Origin: Candidatus Poribacteria bacterium
GTDB lineage: Bacteria; Poribacteria; WGA-4E; WGA-3G
Assembly: GCA_007571305.1 (NCBI GenBank)
Contig: RKRR01000026.1
Location: forward strand, 1-58,608
DNA length: 58,608 bases
Direction of reading: 5' to 3'
Shown: positions 31,036 through 40,072 of the stretch, piece by piece
Layout: every line of letters starts with the position of its first letter
Numbering within the stretch: the first letter of the stretch is position 1
Program-made: the position numbers and the translations under genes
The notes under the pieces: generated by a model
The model's database searches: none
Told to the model about the DNA's origin: nothing
The model's input: the letters and a program-made list of their open reading frames with translations, nothing else

Positions 31036-31458
31036 CTAATTAATCGTTAGTCCCATGCTACGAGCGGTTCCTTCCACCATTCGCGTTGCTGCATCTAAGT
31101 TTGTCGTATTTAAGTCAGGCAATTTCGTCTGTGCGATTTCTCGAATTTGGTCCATTGTAACAGAAGCGACCTTGTTTCGATTAGGTTCACCCGAGCCTTT
31201 GGCAATCTTCGCTGCGGATTTGAGCAAGATTGCGGCAGGCGGTGACTTTACGCTGAAACTAAACGAGCGATCACTATAACAGGTAATGATGGTTGTCACC
31301 ACCATTCCGGTTTGGTGCTGCGTTTGGGCGTTAAACGATTTGATAAACTCTTGTAGATTAATCATGTACGGCGCGAGACTGGGACCGACGGGTGGTTGAG
31401 GCGTCGCCTGGCCGGATACTAACTGGAGTTTAACTTCACCTGCTACTTGCTTTGCCAT
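31036..31458 (-). CDS. rplK: Large ribosomal subunit protein uL11
   Basis: The protein has 140 residues, the family's usual size. The N-terminal KLQLVSGQATPQPPVGPSLA and NLQEFIKSFNAQT, then SFSFSVKSPPAAILLKSAA and the C-terminal MVEGTARSMGL are standard L11 features for binding the GTPase-associated region of 23S rRNA. It follows nusG by 102 bp in the same operon. Confidence 0.95.
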   Translation of the reverse strand: MAKQVAGEVKLQLVSGQATPQPPVGPSLAPYMINLQEFIKSFNAQTQHQTGMVVTTIITCYSDRSFSFSVKSPPAAILLKSAAKIAKGSGEPNRNKVASVTMDQIREIAQTKLPDLNTTNLDAATRMVEGTARSMGLTIN

Positions 31459-31560
31459 TGTTTTTTCCTATTTTGGGTTGTGAGCATTCCAATCATATTT
31501 TACAGTAAGAAGGCGAGCACCCACAATCCCGGTCCTTCATTTAAACAACACCGTTTGAAT

Positions 31561-32127
31561 TCAATTCAACTCTTCCACTTCGAGTAAGCCCAAATCAACG
31601 GAGGTGGAGCGGCCAAAAAGTGAAATGCTGAGGCGTAACCGTTGGTGTTCCATATCAATTTCCTCGATTTCGCCAGGGAATCCACTAAAGGGTCCATTTA
31701 TCACTTTGACCTTATCACCTATTTCATATTCCATTGCGGGTACTGGTGGGGCTTCCTCTTCCTCAGTTGACATCTGAAGCATTGCTTCAACATCAGTAGG
31801 ACTCAGAGGCGATGGATGTGAAGGGGGTCCTAAGAAGTTCATGACTTGAGGTGTCCCTTTGATGAGTTCCCAACTCCTCGTCCCAATCGGATTGTCGACA
31901 TGCGGACCGAGTTCATGAGTGGTATTCACAAGGACGTAACCTGGGTAAGAAAGCCGACGACTCGGTTTCCGCTGACCGTCTTTCACCTCTATAACCTCAG
32001 TTTCCGGGATGTTAACTTGCAGAATTTCGTCCTGTAACTCTTCCCTTTCGATGATGTTGTCGAGGTTAAGTTTAACCTTTTTTTCATATCCAGTGTAGAC
32101 TTGAACGACGTACCAGTATCCATCCAT
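31561..32127 (-). CDS. nusG: Transcription termination/antitermination factor NusG
   Basis: The protein has 188 residues. The NGN domain opens with WYVVQVYTGYEKKVKLNL and contains RLSYPGYVLVN (usual KxxPGYvlV) that contacts the RNA polymerase clamp; a linker rich in Pro and Glu (about 105-130) leads to the KOW domain with GDKVKVINGPFSGFPGEIEEI. The longer frame upstream is rejected because NGN proteins start just before the WYVV strand and that ATG (32127) has a GGTGA site. It lies 31 bp after secE. Confidence 0.94.
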   Translation of the reverse strand: MDGYWYVVQVYTGYEKKVKLNLDNIIEREELQDEILQVNIPETEVIEVKDGQRKPSRRLSYPGYVLVNTTHELGPHVDNPIGTRSWELIKGTPQVMNFLGPPSHPSPLSPTDVEAMLQMSTEEEEAPPVPAMEYEIGDKVKVINGPFSGFPGEIEEIDMEHQRLRLSISLFGRSTSVDLGLLEVEELN

Positions 32128-32158
32128 ATTCCGATTCACCAATGTATGCACATTACCC

Positions 32159-32581
32159 TTAACGAATAAAGAGGGTTCTGAGGAAAGCCATGCCGAAACC
32201 TTCAAGGGAACTATTCAGGACATACTGGCTGACAAGGACAGCAATTAAGGGGATACAGGCTATTGCTGCCGCTATCACTTTCCGACTGCCCTCGTTTCCA
32301 TCAGACAATTCGGCTTCTCGACTACTTTGTGGCTGATTCTCCCAACCGCGGACAATAAAAAAAACAACTATTGGGAGAGCGATCAGAAATATCCAACCCA
32401 GAGGGTTGCTCCACTTTGGAAAAGCGGAGTTGCCATCGACCAACCCGATGAAAAGTCCTAACAGGGCAGAAGCCACAATAACAGTAATAGTACTCCCTTG
32501 GACCTCTTTCGCATCTGGTTTAGACACCCTCTGCCATTCTTGATTAATTCCCTGAATGTAATTTTTGAAACGAGCTATCAT
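32159..32581 (-). CDS. secE: Preprotein translocase subunit SecE with two extra C-terminal helices
   Basis: The protein has 140 residues from the ATG at 32581, only 12 nt after the tRNA-Trp 3' end. The amphipathic SecE helix (YIQGINQEWQRVSKPDAKEV) and the following membrane helix with LGLFIGLVD are the conserved core that clamps SecY. Most one-helix SecE proteins stop near residue 60; here two more hydrophobic helices follow (about 60-78 and 101-122). E. coli SecE also has three helices, but its extra ones precede the core. The longer frame upstream lies in the tRNA and is rejected. Confidence 0.85.
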   Translation of the reverse strand: MIARFKNYIQGINQEWQRVSKPDAKEVQGSTITVIVASALLGLFIGLVDGNSAFPKWSNPLGWIFLIALPIVVFFIVRGWENQPQSSREAELSDGNEGSRKVIAAAIACIPLIAVLVSQYVLNSSLEGFGMAFLRTLFIR

Positions 32582-32593
32582 AAGATTAAAAGG

Positions 32594-32667
32594 CAGGCCA
32601 GGAGGGATTCGAACCCCCAACATTCGGTTTTGGAGACCGACGCTCTAGCCGTTGGAGCTACTGGCCT
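32594..32667 (-). tRNA. tRNA-Trp (CCA)
   Basis: Acceptor arms AGGCCAG/CTGGCCT pair fully. The anticodon loop CTCCAAA lies on the TCGGT/ACCGA stem and the T-loop reads GGTTCGAATCC. CCA is not encoded. It lies between rpmG and secE, as in many bacteria. Confidence 0.96.
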
Positions 32668-32749
32668 GCAAGTTTTACGTAGGAGATCACACACCTAATA
32701 TTTAACGGTTACATAACAGTGGTGCTGTCGGCATCACCTACTCAAAAAG

Positions 32750-32902
32750 TTATCGGGTTTCCTTGTGGGATGTATGTTTTCGACAGAAGCGACAGTATTT
32801 CTTCCGCTCGTACCGGTTTTGATTTGTCCGGCGATTCCGAGTTGTCACATAATTTCGCTGACTACATACATCACATGCTAATGTTACAATGTCTCTGGGC
32901 AT
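32750..32902 (-). CDS. rpmG: Large ribosomal subunit protein bL33
   Basis: The protein has 50 residues, translated by eye from the ATG at 32902: it begins [20 protein letters not shown] and ends [16 protein letters not shown]. Two CxxC pairs (CDVC, CRFC) mark the zinc-binding (C+) form of L33. Its position between tRNA-Thr and tRNA-Trp/secE is the usual one for rpmG. The ribosome site is weak. Confidence 0.93.
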   Translation of the reverse strand: MPRDIVTLACDVCSQRNYVTTRNRRTNQNRYERKKYCRFCRKHTSHKETR

Positions 32903-32927
32903 AATAAGCACTCTACCTTCGATTAAG

Positions 32928-33003
<76 letters not shown>

Positions 33004-33022
33004 AAAGATAAAAACGCCAACA

Positions 33023-33095
33023 AGCGGGAGACGGGAATCGAACCCGCGACACATGGCTTGGAAGGCCAATGCTCTACCAGCTGAGCTACTCCCGC
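33023..33095 (-). tRNA. tRNA-Gly (TCC)
   Basis: GCGGGAG/CTCCCGC acceptor stem, anticodon loop CTTCCAA and T-loop GGTTCGATTCC. CCA is not encoded. Confidence 0.95.
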
Positions 33096-33114
33096 AGAAT
33101 CTCATAAAAACAGA

Positions 33115-33196
33115 TGGGGGCAGATGGATTCGAACCACCGTAGGCATAGCCAACAGATTTACAGTCTGCCCTATTTGACCGCTCTAGCATACCCCC
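33115..33196 (-). tRNA. tRNA-Tyr (GTA)
   Basis: 82 nt with the long variable arm of class II tRNAs; anticodon loop CTGTAAA on a CAGA/TCTG stem and acceptor GGGGGTA/TGCCCCC. CCA is not fully encoded. Confidence 0.95.
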
Positions 33197-33364
33197 AATA
33201 ATGGCAAGCACTCGCGTGCCTATGTATCAACGTAAACTACGTTTGGTAACAGCCCTCAGGCATAAACATTGTAGTATGTAACAACGAGTCCAAGGTTACT
33301 GCCAATTATTCCCGAAAAGCAAAAACAACGAAAAAAGACGATTTTTTGCCCAAATTCTTAAAAA

Positions 33365-33436
33365 AGCTGACGAGAGGAATCGAACCTCCAACCTAGTGAT
33401 TACAAATCACTTGCTCTACCATTGAGCCACGTCAGC
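33365..33436 (-). tRNA. tRNA-Thr (TGT)
   Basis: GCTGACG/CGTCAGC acceptor, anticodon loop TTTGTAA on the AGTGA/TCACT stem, T-loop GGTTCGATTCC. It is the first gene of the tRNA-ribosomal operon, 10 bp after the -10 box. CCA is not encoded. Confidence 0.95.
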
Positions 33437-33446
33437 AGCATTTTTA

Positions 33447-33475
33447 ATTATACCCACTTTATTGGCAATTGTCAA
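33447..33475 (-). promoter_or_regulatory. Perfect consensus sigma-70 promoter of the tRNA-rpmG-secE-nusG-rpl locus
   Basis: On the minus strand TTGACA and TATAAT are separated by exactly 17 bp. The tRNA-Thr(TGT) 5' end lies 10 bp after the -10 box. Such a match fits a very strong stable-RNA promoter. Confidence 0.9.
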
Positions 33476-33529
33476 GTGATTTTGGGCGAGAGGTTCTTTG
33501 GTAGGAGCAATCTTCGCCATTGACAAGAT

Positions 33530-33874
33530 TTAAAGACCTTCCTCACGCTCCTCTGGATCAGCATCGCGTGCGCGTTCGAGGAGTTCTTCAGTGAACATAT
33601 CACTCTCGTCATCTGAACCTTGCGAGTCGGTAAAAATCGACGGTGTATTCTGGACAGGCGTTTTGGCTTCGCTTTTTTCAAAGTGAAGTCTACCTTCAAC
33701 CAACTCTTGTGTGGCAATAGCGACAGGTTTCTTTTTTTTATTTGCAGCACTTGAAGGGGCAATAGGCAAACCGTCTGCATTTATATCTCTGGCACGTTTT
33801 GCGGTAACATTCACTGCAAGGTATTTATTTGATACGCGTTTCACTAAGTCTTCATTGTAGACCACTTCGCTCAT
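33530..33874 (-). CDS. rpoZ: RNA polymerase omega subunit
   Basis: The protein has 114 residues. The omega core is visible: SNKYLAVNVTAKRARDIN, then a loop, KPVAIATQELVEGRLHF, which stabilises the beta' subunit. The C-terminal 45 residues are acidic (Asp/Glu-rich) and variable. AGGAGGG lies just before the ATG at 33874. It is expressed from its own promoter at 33921-33948, divergent from mqnC, and lies immediately upstream of the tRNA-ribosomal operon. Confidence 0.85.
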   Translation of the reverse strand: MSEVVYNEDLVKRVSNKYLAVNVTAKRARDINADGLPIAPSSAANKKKKPVAIATQELVEGRLHFEKSEAKTPVQNTPSIFTDSQGSDDESDMFTEELLERARDADPEEREEGL

Positions 33875-33920
33875 TTCGTCCCTCCTCAGTAAAATATAAA
33901 TTCACACTAAGCGTATTATA

Positions 33921-33948
33921 ATTATACTTAATTTTCCCCAAAAGTCAA
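33921..33948 (-). promoter_or_regulatory. Promoter of rpoZ
   Basis: On the minus strand TTGACT and TATAAT are separated by 16 bp; the start codon lies about 47 nt beyond. Confidence 0.7.
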
Positions 33949-33966
33949 ATTAAAATGGGAGAAAAG

Positions 33967-33995
33967 TTGACAAACAGGTCACAAAATGTTAGAAT
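33967..33995 (+). promoter_or_regulatory. Promoter of mqnC
   Basis: TTGACA (33967-33972) and TAGAAT (33990-33995) with a 17-bp spacer. It is divergent from the rpoZ promoter, the -35 boxes lying 18 bp apart. Confidence 0.75.
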
Positions 33996-34055
33996 TGAAA
34001 TATTAGATTCGGCACCAGGACGCTTTCAATAGAATTACACCGAGGAAACTTGTAA

Positions 34056-35123
34056 ATGGATACAAACATCCAACCTATTCTTGAGAAATCTCTTGTGGGA
34101 GAGCGATTAGACTTTGATGACTGCCTGACGCTTTTCAAGAGTCACGACCTGCTTGCTCTGGGGCACGCCGCGGATATTGTCCGGCAACGTAAGCATCCGG
34201 AAGGCTGCGTCACTTACATAGTTGACCGAAACATTAATTATACCAATTGGTGTTATGTTGACTGTGATTTTTGTGCTTTCTATCGTCATCGTAGAGATCC
34301 TGACGCTTATGTTATGGAGCGGGAAGAACTAGGGAAAAAGATACAGGAAACACTGGATCTCGGTGGTGAGTTGATTCTCATGCAAGGTGGATTGCATCCG
34401 AAACTCAAACTTGACTGGTACGAAGATCTCCTCCGCTGGATCAAAGCAAATTATCCTATTCATATCCATGGGTTTTCCCCTCCAGAATTGGACTGGTTTG
34501 CCAAGATAAACCGTATGTCGTTGGAAGAGATGCTTATCCGGCTGCGAGATGCTGGGCTTGATTCGATTCCTGGCGGCGGTGCAGAGATTCTCACGGATCA
34601 CGCCCGCAATGAGATTAGCCCTAAGAAGTGCACCGCTGATGAATGGCTGGAGGTCATGCGTCAGGGACACTTGGTCGGACTCAAATCGAGTGCGACGATG
34701 ATGTATGGACATGTAGAAAGTTACGCAGAACGTGTCGAGCACCTTGTCAGGCTACGGGATCTGCAAGACGAGACGGGTGGATTCACGGCATTTATTTGCT
34801 GGTCTCTACAACCTGCGAATACCCGTATGGACTATATACCCCCGGCAGGAAGTTTTGAATATCTCAAAACGCTTGCTATTTCGCGATTGTTCTTAGATAA
34901 CTTCGACAACTTTCAATCTTCATGGGTAACCCAAGGTCCGAAGATCGGACAGCTATCGCTTAAATTTGGTGCGAATGATATGGGTGGAACAATGATAGAA
35001 GAGAACGTTGTCAGCAAAGCTGGAACGGTTTATTGCATGCCTATTGAGGAAATCGAACGCACTATCACCGAGTTAGGCTATATTCCCAAGCGCCGCAATT
35101 TCTTCTACGAACACCTCAATTAA
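34056..35123 (+). CDS. mqnC: Cyclic dehypoxanthinyl futalosine synthase (radical SAM)
   Basis: The protein has 355 residues. It is the radical-SAM enzyme of the futalosine route to menaquinone, cyclising dehypoxanthinyl futalosine. The [4Fe-4S] motif is C66-x3-C70-x2-C73 (NWCYVDCDFCAFYR); GELILMQGGLHPKL and IHGFSPPEL are typical of MqnC, as is GLDSIPGGGAEIL. It has its own promoter. No other mqn gene is in the window. A related enzyme, MqnE, is less likely because of the FCAFYR motif. Confidence 0.9.
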   Translation: MDTNIQPILEKSLVGERLDFDDCLTLFKSHDLLALGHAADIVRQRKHPEGCVTYIVDRNINYTNWCYVDCDFCAFYRHRRDPDAYVMEREELGKKIQETLDLGGELILMQGGLHPKLKLDWYEDLLRWIKANYPIHIHGFSPPELDWFAKINRMSLEEMLIRLRDAGLDSIPGGGAEILTDHARNEISPKKCTADEWLEVMRQGHLVGLKSSATMMYGHVESYAERVEHLVRLRDLQDETGGFTAFICWSLQPANTRMDYIPPAGSFEYLKTLAISRLFLDNFDNFQSSWVTQGPKIGQLSLKFGANDMGGTMIEENVVSKAGTVYCMPIEEIERTITELGYIPKRRNFFYEHLN

Positions 35124-35193
35124 TTGTCATTGAAACCTTCTATCCGGCAAGTGCCGAACCATCAAATTAAGATTTTCCTGCTGAGAGTTTGAG

Positions 35194-36630
35194 ATGCCTG
35201 ATACCCGTCCCAACATCCTTTTAATTACCACCGATCAACAACGTGGAGACTGTCTGGGCTTGGATCCCGACGGGCCTGATTGCTTACAAACACCAAACTT
35301 GGATTGGATCGGTCGCACTGGCACGCATTTTCGCCGTGGATATGCTGAATGCCCCAGTTGTATTCCGGCTCGACGCAGTTTGATGACGGGTACCGCGCCA
35401 GCCGCTAACGGCGGGGTTGGATTTAAAGGTGCTCCATGGAATCCAGCCCATACCTTGGCAGGCGAACTGTCTGCAGCCGGTTACCAAACCGAGATGATCG
35501 GAAAACTCCACCTGACCCCACCGCGTAAACGGTACGGTTTCAATCACCTGCAATTGGCTGATGCTACCCGTGGAGATAATAACGACTATGTTGACTGGTT
35601 GCGGCAATATCACCGTCGCAATGATGTTCATCCGGGTGTTGCCCACGGTGTCTCTGCTAACGGGTGGGTTGGTCGCCCACATCATCTACCGGAAGAGCAG
35701 ATGCACACTTTTTGGTGCATTGATCGCGCCCTCCTTTTTTTTCAAAAGCGTGATCCCACGGTTCCCTTTTTTCTTAACATCTCTTTTATCGATCCCCATC
35801 CACCGTTAACCCCACCGCTACATTATTATCAACGCTATATCCAACGGGATCTCCCTTCACCTGTGATTGGTGACTGGGCACCTGAATTCGAGGGAACTGA
35901 GAAAGGGTTGGATCCAAATGCTTGGGAAATCCGCCTCGACGACTACGATATGCAGTGTGCTCGTGCGGCTTATTACGGGATGATCAATTTTATCGACGAT
36001 CAGATCGGTCGGTTAATCCAATCCATGGAGGGACTGGCAGACTGTTTGATCGTTTTTACCTCGGACCACGGTGAGATGCTCGGAGATCACAATCTGTACC
36101 GCAAAACCTGGCCCTATGAAGCCTCGGCACGAGTGCCTTTTCTGATGCGGGCACCGGCGAAATGGGGCTACCCCAAAGAATCCATCTGCCAAAGTCCTGT
36201 CGGTCTGCAGGACATCATGCCTACCATTTTAGATGCTGCCGAGATTGAGATTCCCAGTACCTGTACCGGTAGAAGTCTCCTACCCATCATGCAAGGTAAT
36301 ACCGACCAGGTGAGGGACTATCTGCACGGAGAACATTCCGGTTGTTACGATTACAATCATGGTAACCACTATGTAATCGACGGACACCACAAGTACGTGT
36401 GGTATTCCCAAACTGGCCGAGAACATCTTTTCAATCTGCAGGACGATCCCCACGAAACTCATGATCTGGCTGGCTCGGAAACCCTCCTAACCCCTTGGCG
36501 GAACCGTTTGATTGAGTTCCTCCGTCACCGTCCTGAAGGCTTTACCGATGGTACAAGTCTTATAGCAGGGCAAACACATGATGCCTTGCTACCTGATTAT
36601 CAACCCGATGCCACTTATCCCTATTTATAA
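35194..36630 (+). CDS. Type I sulfatase
   Basis: The protein has 478 residues. It hydrolyses sulfate esters using a formylglycine made from Cys56 in the motif C-I-P-A-R (CxPxR type), followed by RSLMTG. Metal-site residues include D14 (LITTDQQRGD) and D-H in VFTSDHGEMLGDHNL. No signal peptide is seen, so it may be cytoplasmic. The activating FGE enzyme must be elsewhere: the SUMF1-like protein at 2417-3205 lacks the needed Cys. It follows mqnC by 70 bp; cotranscription is possible. The substrate is not known, sponge- or algal-type sulfated glycans being candidates. Confidence 0.9.
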   Translation: MPDTRPNILLITTDQQRGDCLGLDPDGPDCLQTPNLDWIGRTGTHFRRGYAECPSCIPARRSLMTGTAPAANGGVGFKGAPWNPAHTLAGELSAAGYQTEMIGKLHLTPPRKRYGFNHLQLADATRGDNNDYVDWLRQYHRRNDVHPGVAHGVSANGWVGRPHHLPEEQMHTFWCIDRALLFFQKRDPTVPFFLNISFIDPHPPLTPPLHYYQRYIQRDLPSPVIGDWAPEFEGTEKGLDPNAWEIRLDDYDMQCARAAYYGMINFIDDQIGRLIQSMEGLADCLIVFTSDHGEMLGDHNLYRKTWPYEASARVPFLMRAPAKWGYPKESICQSPVGLQDIMPTILDAAEIEIPSTCTGRSLLPIMQGNTDQVRDYLHGEHSGCYDYNHGNHYVIDGHHKYVWYSQTGREHLFNLQDDPHETHDLAGSETLLTPWRNRLIEFLRHRPEGFTDGTSLIAGQTHDALLPDYQPDATYPYL

Positions 36631-36740
36631 TAACCTAAGTTGCCACCTTGTAGCATAACCTGTTAGGTTGCGCCTCTTCGGACGCAGGAGCCCCACGGTT
36701 TCCTACGCTACGGAATGCCGCGGATCCCGAACATTTTTTT
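36630..36740 (+). repeat. Dispersed palindromic repeats, copies 3 (36630-36676) and 4 (36688-36740)
   Basis: The left part matches the repeats at 28687 (inverted) and 50442: AAGTTGCCA, then TGTAGCATAACCTGTTAGG. The right part matches 28319-28357 in inverted orientation and carries CCACGGTTTCC, the alternative core also seen inverted at 28408-28425. It separates the convergent sulfatase and PpiD-like genes. Confidence 0.7.
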
Positions 36741-36798
36741 AATGAAAAATAGCATCGGAGATCCCTCCTACAAGAGAATTGAATGCTTCTATAGGTAT

Positions 36799-38757
36799 TT
36801 AGCGATAATCTGGATGTATCCAGAGTTCGCTCGTCTTTTTACGTGCGGAGAACCAATTCAAATATGTTTCCCGTTTTTTTGCTTGAATGAGGGATTGACG
36901 GTGTCTAGCTTTCTCGGCTGGGTCCATTTGGAATGTTTCAATGTCAGGTTCTTCCTTTTCAATGAGTTGAACAATGTAGACAGAATTGTCACCTTTAAAG
37001 GGACCACCAATCTCATCAACCTTCATCCGAAATGCGGCAAACATAGTTTCATCTGAATTTCCCATACCAGCAATATAAGTGCTGCTTGGGCTGAGCGCGA
37101 ACAAGTTACTTTCTTGGACAGAAAGTCTATCTGTCGTTGAACCTTCAGGGGCATCATACTTTTCCAACAAAGCATCCAACGATGTGGTGTCTGCTCGTTT
37201 ATTGAACAGGTTTTGTGCATCTGTAAAGGCATGCTCCTTGGATTTTTCTGTCTTTAGATCGCTGAAAATTCTTGCTTTGATTTCCGAAAAAGGTGGGAAA
37301 GTCGCCGGTTTTTTCTCAAGAACGGTGGCGACAAAATAGGCATCTATCTCTTCCCCATTCGATCGCTTTGCTTCAACAACTTTTATGACGTTCACTTCCA
37401 TGTCAAAGAATTCTTTGATTAATCCTTGATAGCCCCATCTTGCACCAATTTGTGGGATAGTTGTAGCATCACGACTGAAGAATCCGGTTTCCTGCATAAT
37501 GAGCGAAAGTTCCTTATATCTTTCAAGTGCAAGAGCCGCTTCATAGTCCTGAATTTCGATTTCATACAGAAGATCAGAGGAAACTTTCTTTGCCTCATCA
37601 ACGCCGCTGACTTGAACAAGTTTTTGTTGGATATCGTATTGGACCTGGTCGAATGGTTGAATCTCTGGTGCTTTCTTTTCCTCCAACTTGATGATGTGAA
37701 ACCCAAATTGTGTTTCGACTAAACCGCTGACCTCTCCCGGTTCTAAGACATCAAAGGCTGTTTCCTCAAAAGGTTTTACCATGTCACCACGTGCGAAGTA
37801 GTCACCGGGTGGAAGTTTTGGGTTTCCGCCTCTCAATGCCCCGCCTTGCACACTGGAAGGTCCTTCTGAATGTGTCCTCGCAAGTTCCGCGAAATCCGCA
37901 CCGGCTGCGAGTTCCGCGTTGATAGCTTTGAGGAGCTCCTCTGCAGCGGTTTTGGTTTCTGCCTTTTGTTCGTCAGTTGCGTTGTCAGGAAACTTTTTCA
38001 AGATATGGCGGGCTTTAACAACTTCTGGGGTCGTGAACTCTGCTCTGTTTTCCTCGTAATACGTAACAATCTCTTCGTCTGAAACAAGATCGGCAGGGTT
38101 CACCCTGATAAATTTTACATTCACCTGTTCTTCCGATTTATAGTTGTTCCTATTTTTCTCGAAGTACGCCTCTGCTTCTGCTTCATCTACCCCGGTTGTT
38201 GCAACATAATCGCTATGCTTAAATTCAATAAATTTAACTTTCGCCTTGTCTGATTCAAGCCGATAGGCTTGTTCTGCTTCAGTATCGGTTACCAACTCAA
38301 GTGATTGGACGCTATCTCGGAGTGCGGTAGAACTGAGCTGTAGACGAATATTTTCTGTGTAGAGATCTGCTACCCCCAGTCCTTGGTAAGCATTGTACTG
38401 TTGGACTCGGCTTGCGTCACTTCGGATATAGCGTTCTATCTCAGCAGGATCGATATCCATACTTCCAAGTATGGTTTGTTGCACTAAGCGATCAATTACC
38501 GATTTTTGGGTTTCCTCCCGATCAGGAGTGCCAAATCTCTGGTTCCGTCTTTGAGATTCCAAGTCATTGGCAACAGCACTTTCAAATTCTCCGCGTTTGA
38601 CTTCTGTGTTATTAATTCTGATAACGACTTCTCCCTCGGGACCCTCGCCGCTGCCACGGGTGTTACTATAGAGAAATACTGTCCCTACCAAGAACACAAT
38701 AGCGATTACCCACATAAAGAGTTGCGCAATAAATTTCTCGCGTAGAAAGATAATCAT
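36799..38757 (-). CDS. PpiD/SurA-like periplasmic peptidyl-prolyl isomerase chaperone
   Basis: The protein has 652 residues. It has one N-terminal membrane helix (FMWVIAIVFLVGTVFLY) and a periplasmic body. The SurA-type N-terminal chaperone region (INNTEVKRGEFESAV, DRLVQQTIL) is followed by a parvulin domain (about 235-350: KARHILKKFPDNATDEQK, FAELARTHSEG, GFHIIKLEEKK). A second, weaker parvulin-like domain may follow. The layout is that of PpiD, which helps fold outer-membrane and secreted proteins. It converges with the sulfatase gene. Confidence 0.85.
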   Translation of the reverse strand: MIIFLREKFIAQLFMWVIAIVFLVGTVFLYSNTRGSGEGPEGEVVIRINNTEVKRGEFESAVANDLESQRRNQRFGTPDREETQKSVIDRLVQQTILGSMDIDPAEIERYIRSDASRVQQYNAYQGLGVADLYTENIRLQLSSTALRDSVQSLELVTDTEAEQAYRLESDKAKVKFIEFKHSDYVATTGVDEAEAEAYFEKNRNNYKSEEQVNVKFIRVNPADLVSDEEIVTYYEENRAEFTTPEVVKARHILKKFPDNATDEQKAETKTAAEELLKAINAELAAGADFAELARTHSEGPSSVQGGALRGGNPKLPPGDYFARGDMVKPFEETAFDVLEPGEVSGLVETQFGFHIIKLEEKKAPEIQPFDQVQYDIQQKLVQVSGVDEAKKVSSDLLYEIEIQDYEAALALERYKELSLIMQETGFFSRDATTIPQIGARWGYQGLIKEFFDMEVNVIKVVEAKRSNGEEIDAYFVATVLEKKPATFPPFSEIKARIFSDLKTEKSKEHAFTDAQNLFNKRADTTSLDALLEKYDAPEGSTTDRLSVQESNLFALSPSSTYIAGMGNSDETMFAAFRMKVDEIGGPFKGDNSVYIVQLIEKEEPDIETFQMDPAEKARHRQSLIQAKKRETYLNWFSARKKTSELWIHPDYR

Positions 38758-39034
38758 GTCTTAAAGATATCTCCTGAATGTAATACAAGGAATGAATTGA
38801 GTCTATCCGCAGACCAAATTCGGTTTCTATTATTTTTAGACAAGGGTGTTAATATTATACCCGTGAATCAGTATACTCCATTTCGAGGTGAAAGTCAACT
38901 CTTTTTTTATCAACGCTTTGGTCTCATTCAGGAAAGCGACAGAAAATCCAACGGTTTAGCATTCGGCTTTCTAGACGAAATGTCAAATCAGGTCGCTAAA
39001 CATAAAGCGGACTTTGGAGATTCAGAATAAAAAT
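38758..39034. other. Gap without a supported gene
   Basis: A 77-residue plus-strand frame (38797-39030) begins with TTG, lacks a ribosome site and resembles no family, so it is not called. Confidence 0.4.
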
Positions 39035-39063
39035 TTGCTAATTTTTGAAATTTGCTATATACT
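39035..39063 (+). promoter_or_regulatory. Promoter of the glycosylase gene
   Basis: A -35 TTGCTA and a -10 TATACT with a 17-bp spacer, about 60 bp before the ATG at 39124. Confidence 0.55.
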
Positions 39064-39123
39064 AATTAGAAAATATCAAGGGCCCTACTTGCACATCCTC
39101 AGCAAAACTCAGCAAGACACACG

Positions 39124-40029
39124 ATGCAGATTCGGAATGCAACAGATTTTAGTTTGAAACATACCTTAGAATCGGGGCAGTCGTTTCGATGGAATCTAAT
39201 AGATGATGCCTATTACGGTGTTGTAGAGGGCCGCATCCTCAAAATTTGTCAAATAGGAACTACCTTGTGTGTTGAGAGTTCCGCCACCGAGGATAAGACT
39301 ACTTTTGTACCATTTCTCCAACACTATCTTGACCTTGGACGCGATGTTCCAAAGATCCTTACCCAAGTGAACAATGATGCCTATATGCATCGAGCAATTG
39401 ATAAACTCTGGGGAATGCGCATTCTCAACCAAGAACTCTGGGAAACGGTGGCATCTTTTATTCTCTCTCAGAATAACAATGTATCCCGGATTCGGGGGAT
39501 CATCCGCCGACTTTCTGAGCGTTTTGGAGAACAGTTGATTCTTGCACGTTACGTGGATTATAGTTTCCCGAGTCCAGAAGCTCTCGCAACGACAACAGAA
39601 GATGAACTTCTCGCTTGTGGTGTCGGCTATCGAGCGAGTTATCTTCGAGATGCTGCTGCAGCAGTGGTTAGTGGTGAACTCGCACTCACTGCGGTGAAGG
39701 AGATGTCGTATCCTGAGGCAAAACGTGAATTAATGCGCCGAAAAGGTATAGGTGAGAAGGTAGCCGATTGCATCTGTCTATTTTCGCTTGGACATCTTTC
39801 AGCACTACCAATTGATGTTTGGATAAAACGAATCTTTGAGACACTTTATTTCCGTCGGCGTGCTACGTATCATGAGATACGTGAGTTTGCGCATGCCTAT
39901 TTCGGGGATCGCGTGGGGTACGCGCAGCAATACCTTTTCCATTACGTCCACGAATGTCCAAATTGGGCGGACGTTGAGCACTTGGCTCTGATTGAAACGA
40001 GTATTACTGCTTGCGGGAGAGAATCTTAA
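39124..40029 (+). CDS. 8-oxoguanine DNA glycosylase/AP lyase, OGG1 type
   Basis: The protein has 301 residues. It removes oxidised guanine and cleaves the DNA backbone. An OGG-like N-terminal domain (SLKHTLESGQSFRWNLIDD) precedes the HhH-GPD domain: ELWETVASFILSQNNNVSRI, then GIGEKVADCICLFSLG with the catalytic Lys at K212, and ALPIDVW with the catalytic Asp at D231. The VADCIC pattern matches eukaryal OGG1 and its bacterial homologues rather than MutM. It is followed by two plus-strand genes with 43- and 14-bp gaps. Confidence 0.9.
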   Translation: MQIRNATDFSLKHTLESGQSFRWNLIDDAYYGVVEGRILKICQIGTTLCVESSATEDKTTFVPFLQHYLDLGRDVPKILTQVNNDAYMHRAIDKLWGMRILNQELWETVASFILSQNNNVSRIRGIIRRLSERFGEQLILARYVDYSFPSPEALATTTEDELLACGVGYRASYLRDAAAAVVSGELALTAVKEMSYPEAKRELMRRKGIGEKVADCICLFSLGHLSALPIDVWIKRIFETLYFRRRATYHEIREFAHAYFGDRVGYAQQYLFHYVHECPNWADVEHLALIETSITACGRES

Positions 40030-40072
40030 ATCCTTAGCGAGTTAATAAATATATCACTTTGGAGGAACTAAT

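Noticed and set aside
32128..32205. N-terminal extension of NusG
   Set aside because: It overlaps the end of secE and adds residues not seen before the WYVV strand in NusG.
38797..39030. 77-residue plus-strand frame starting with TTG
   Set aside because: No ribosome site, no family, and it ends just before the promoter of the glycosylase gene.
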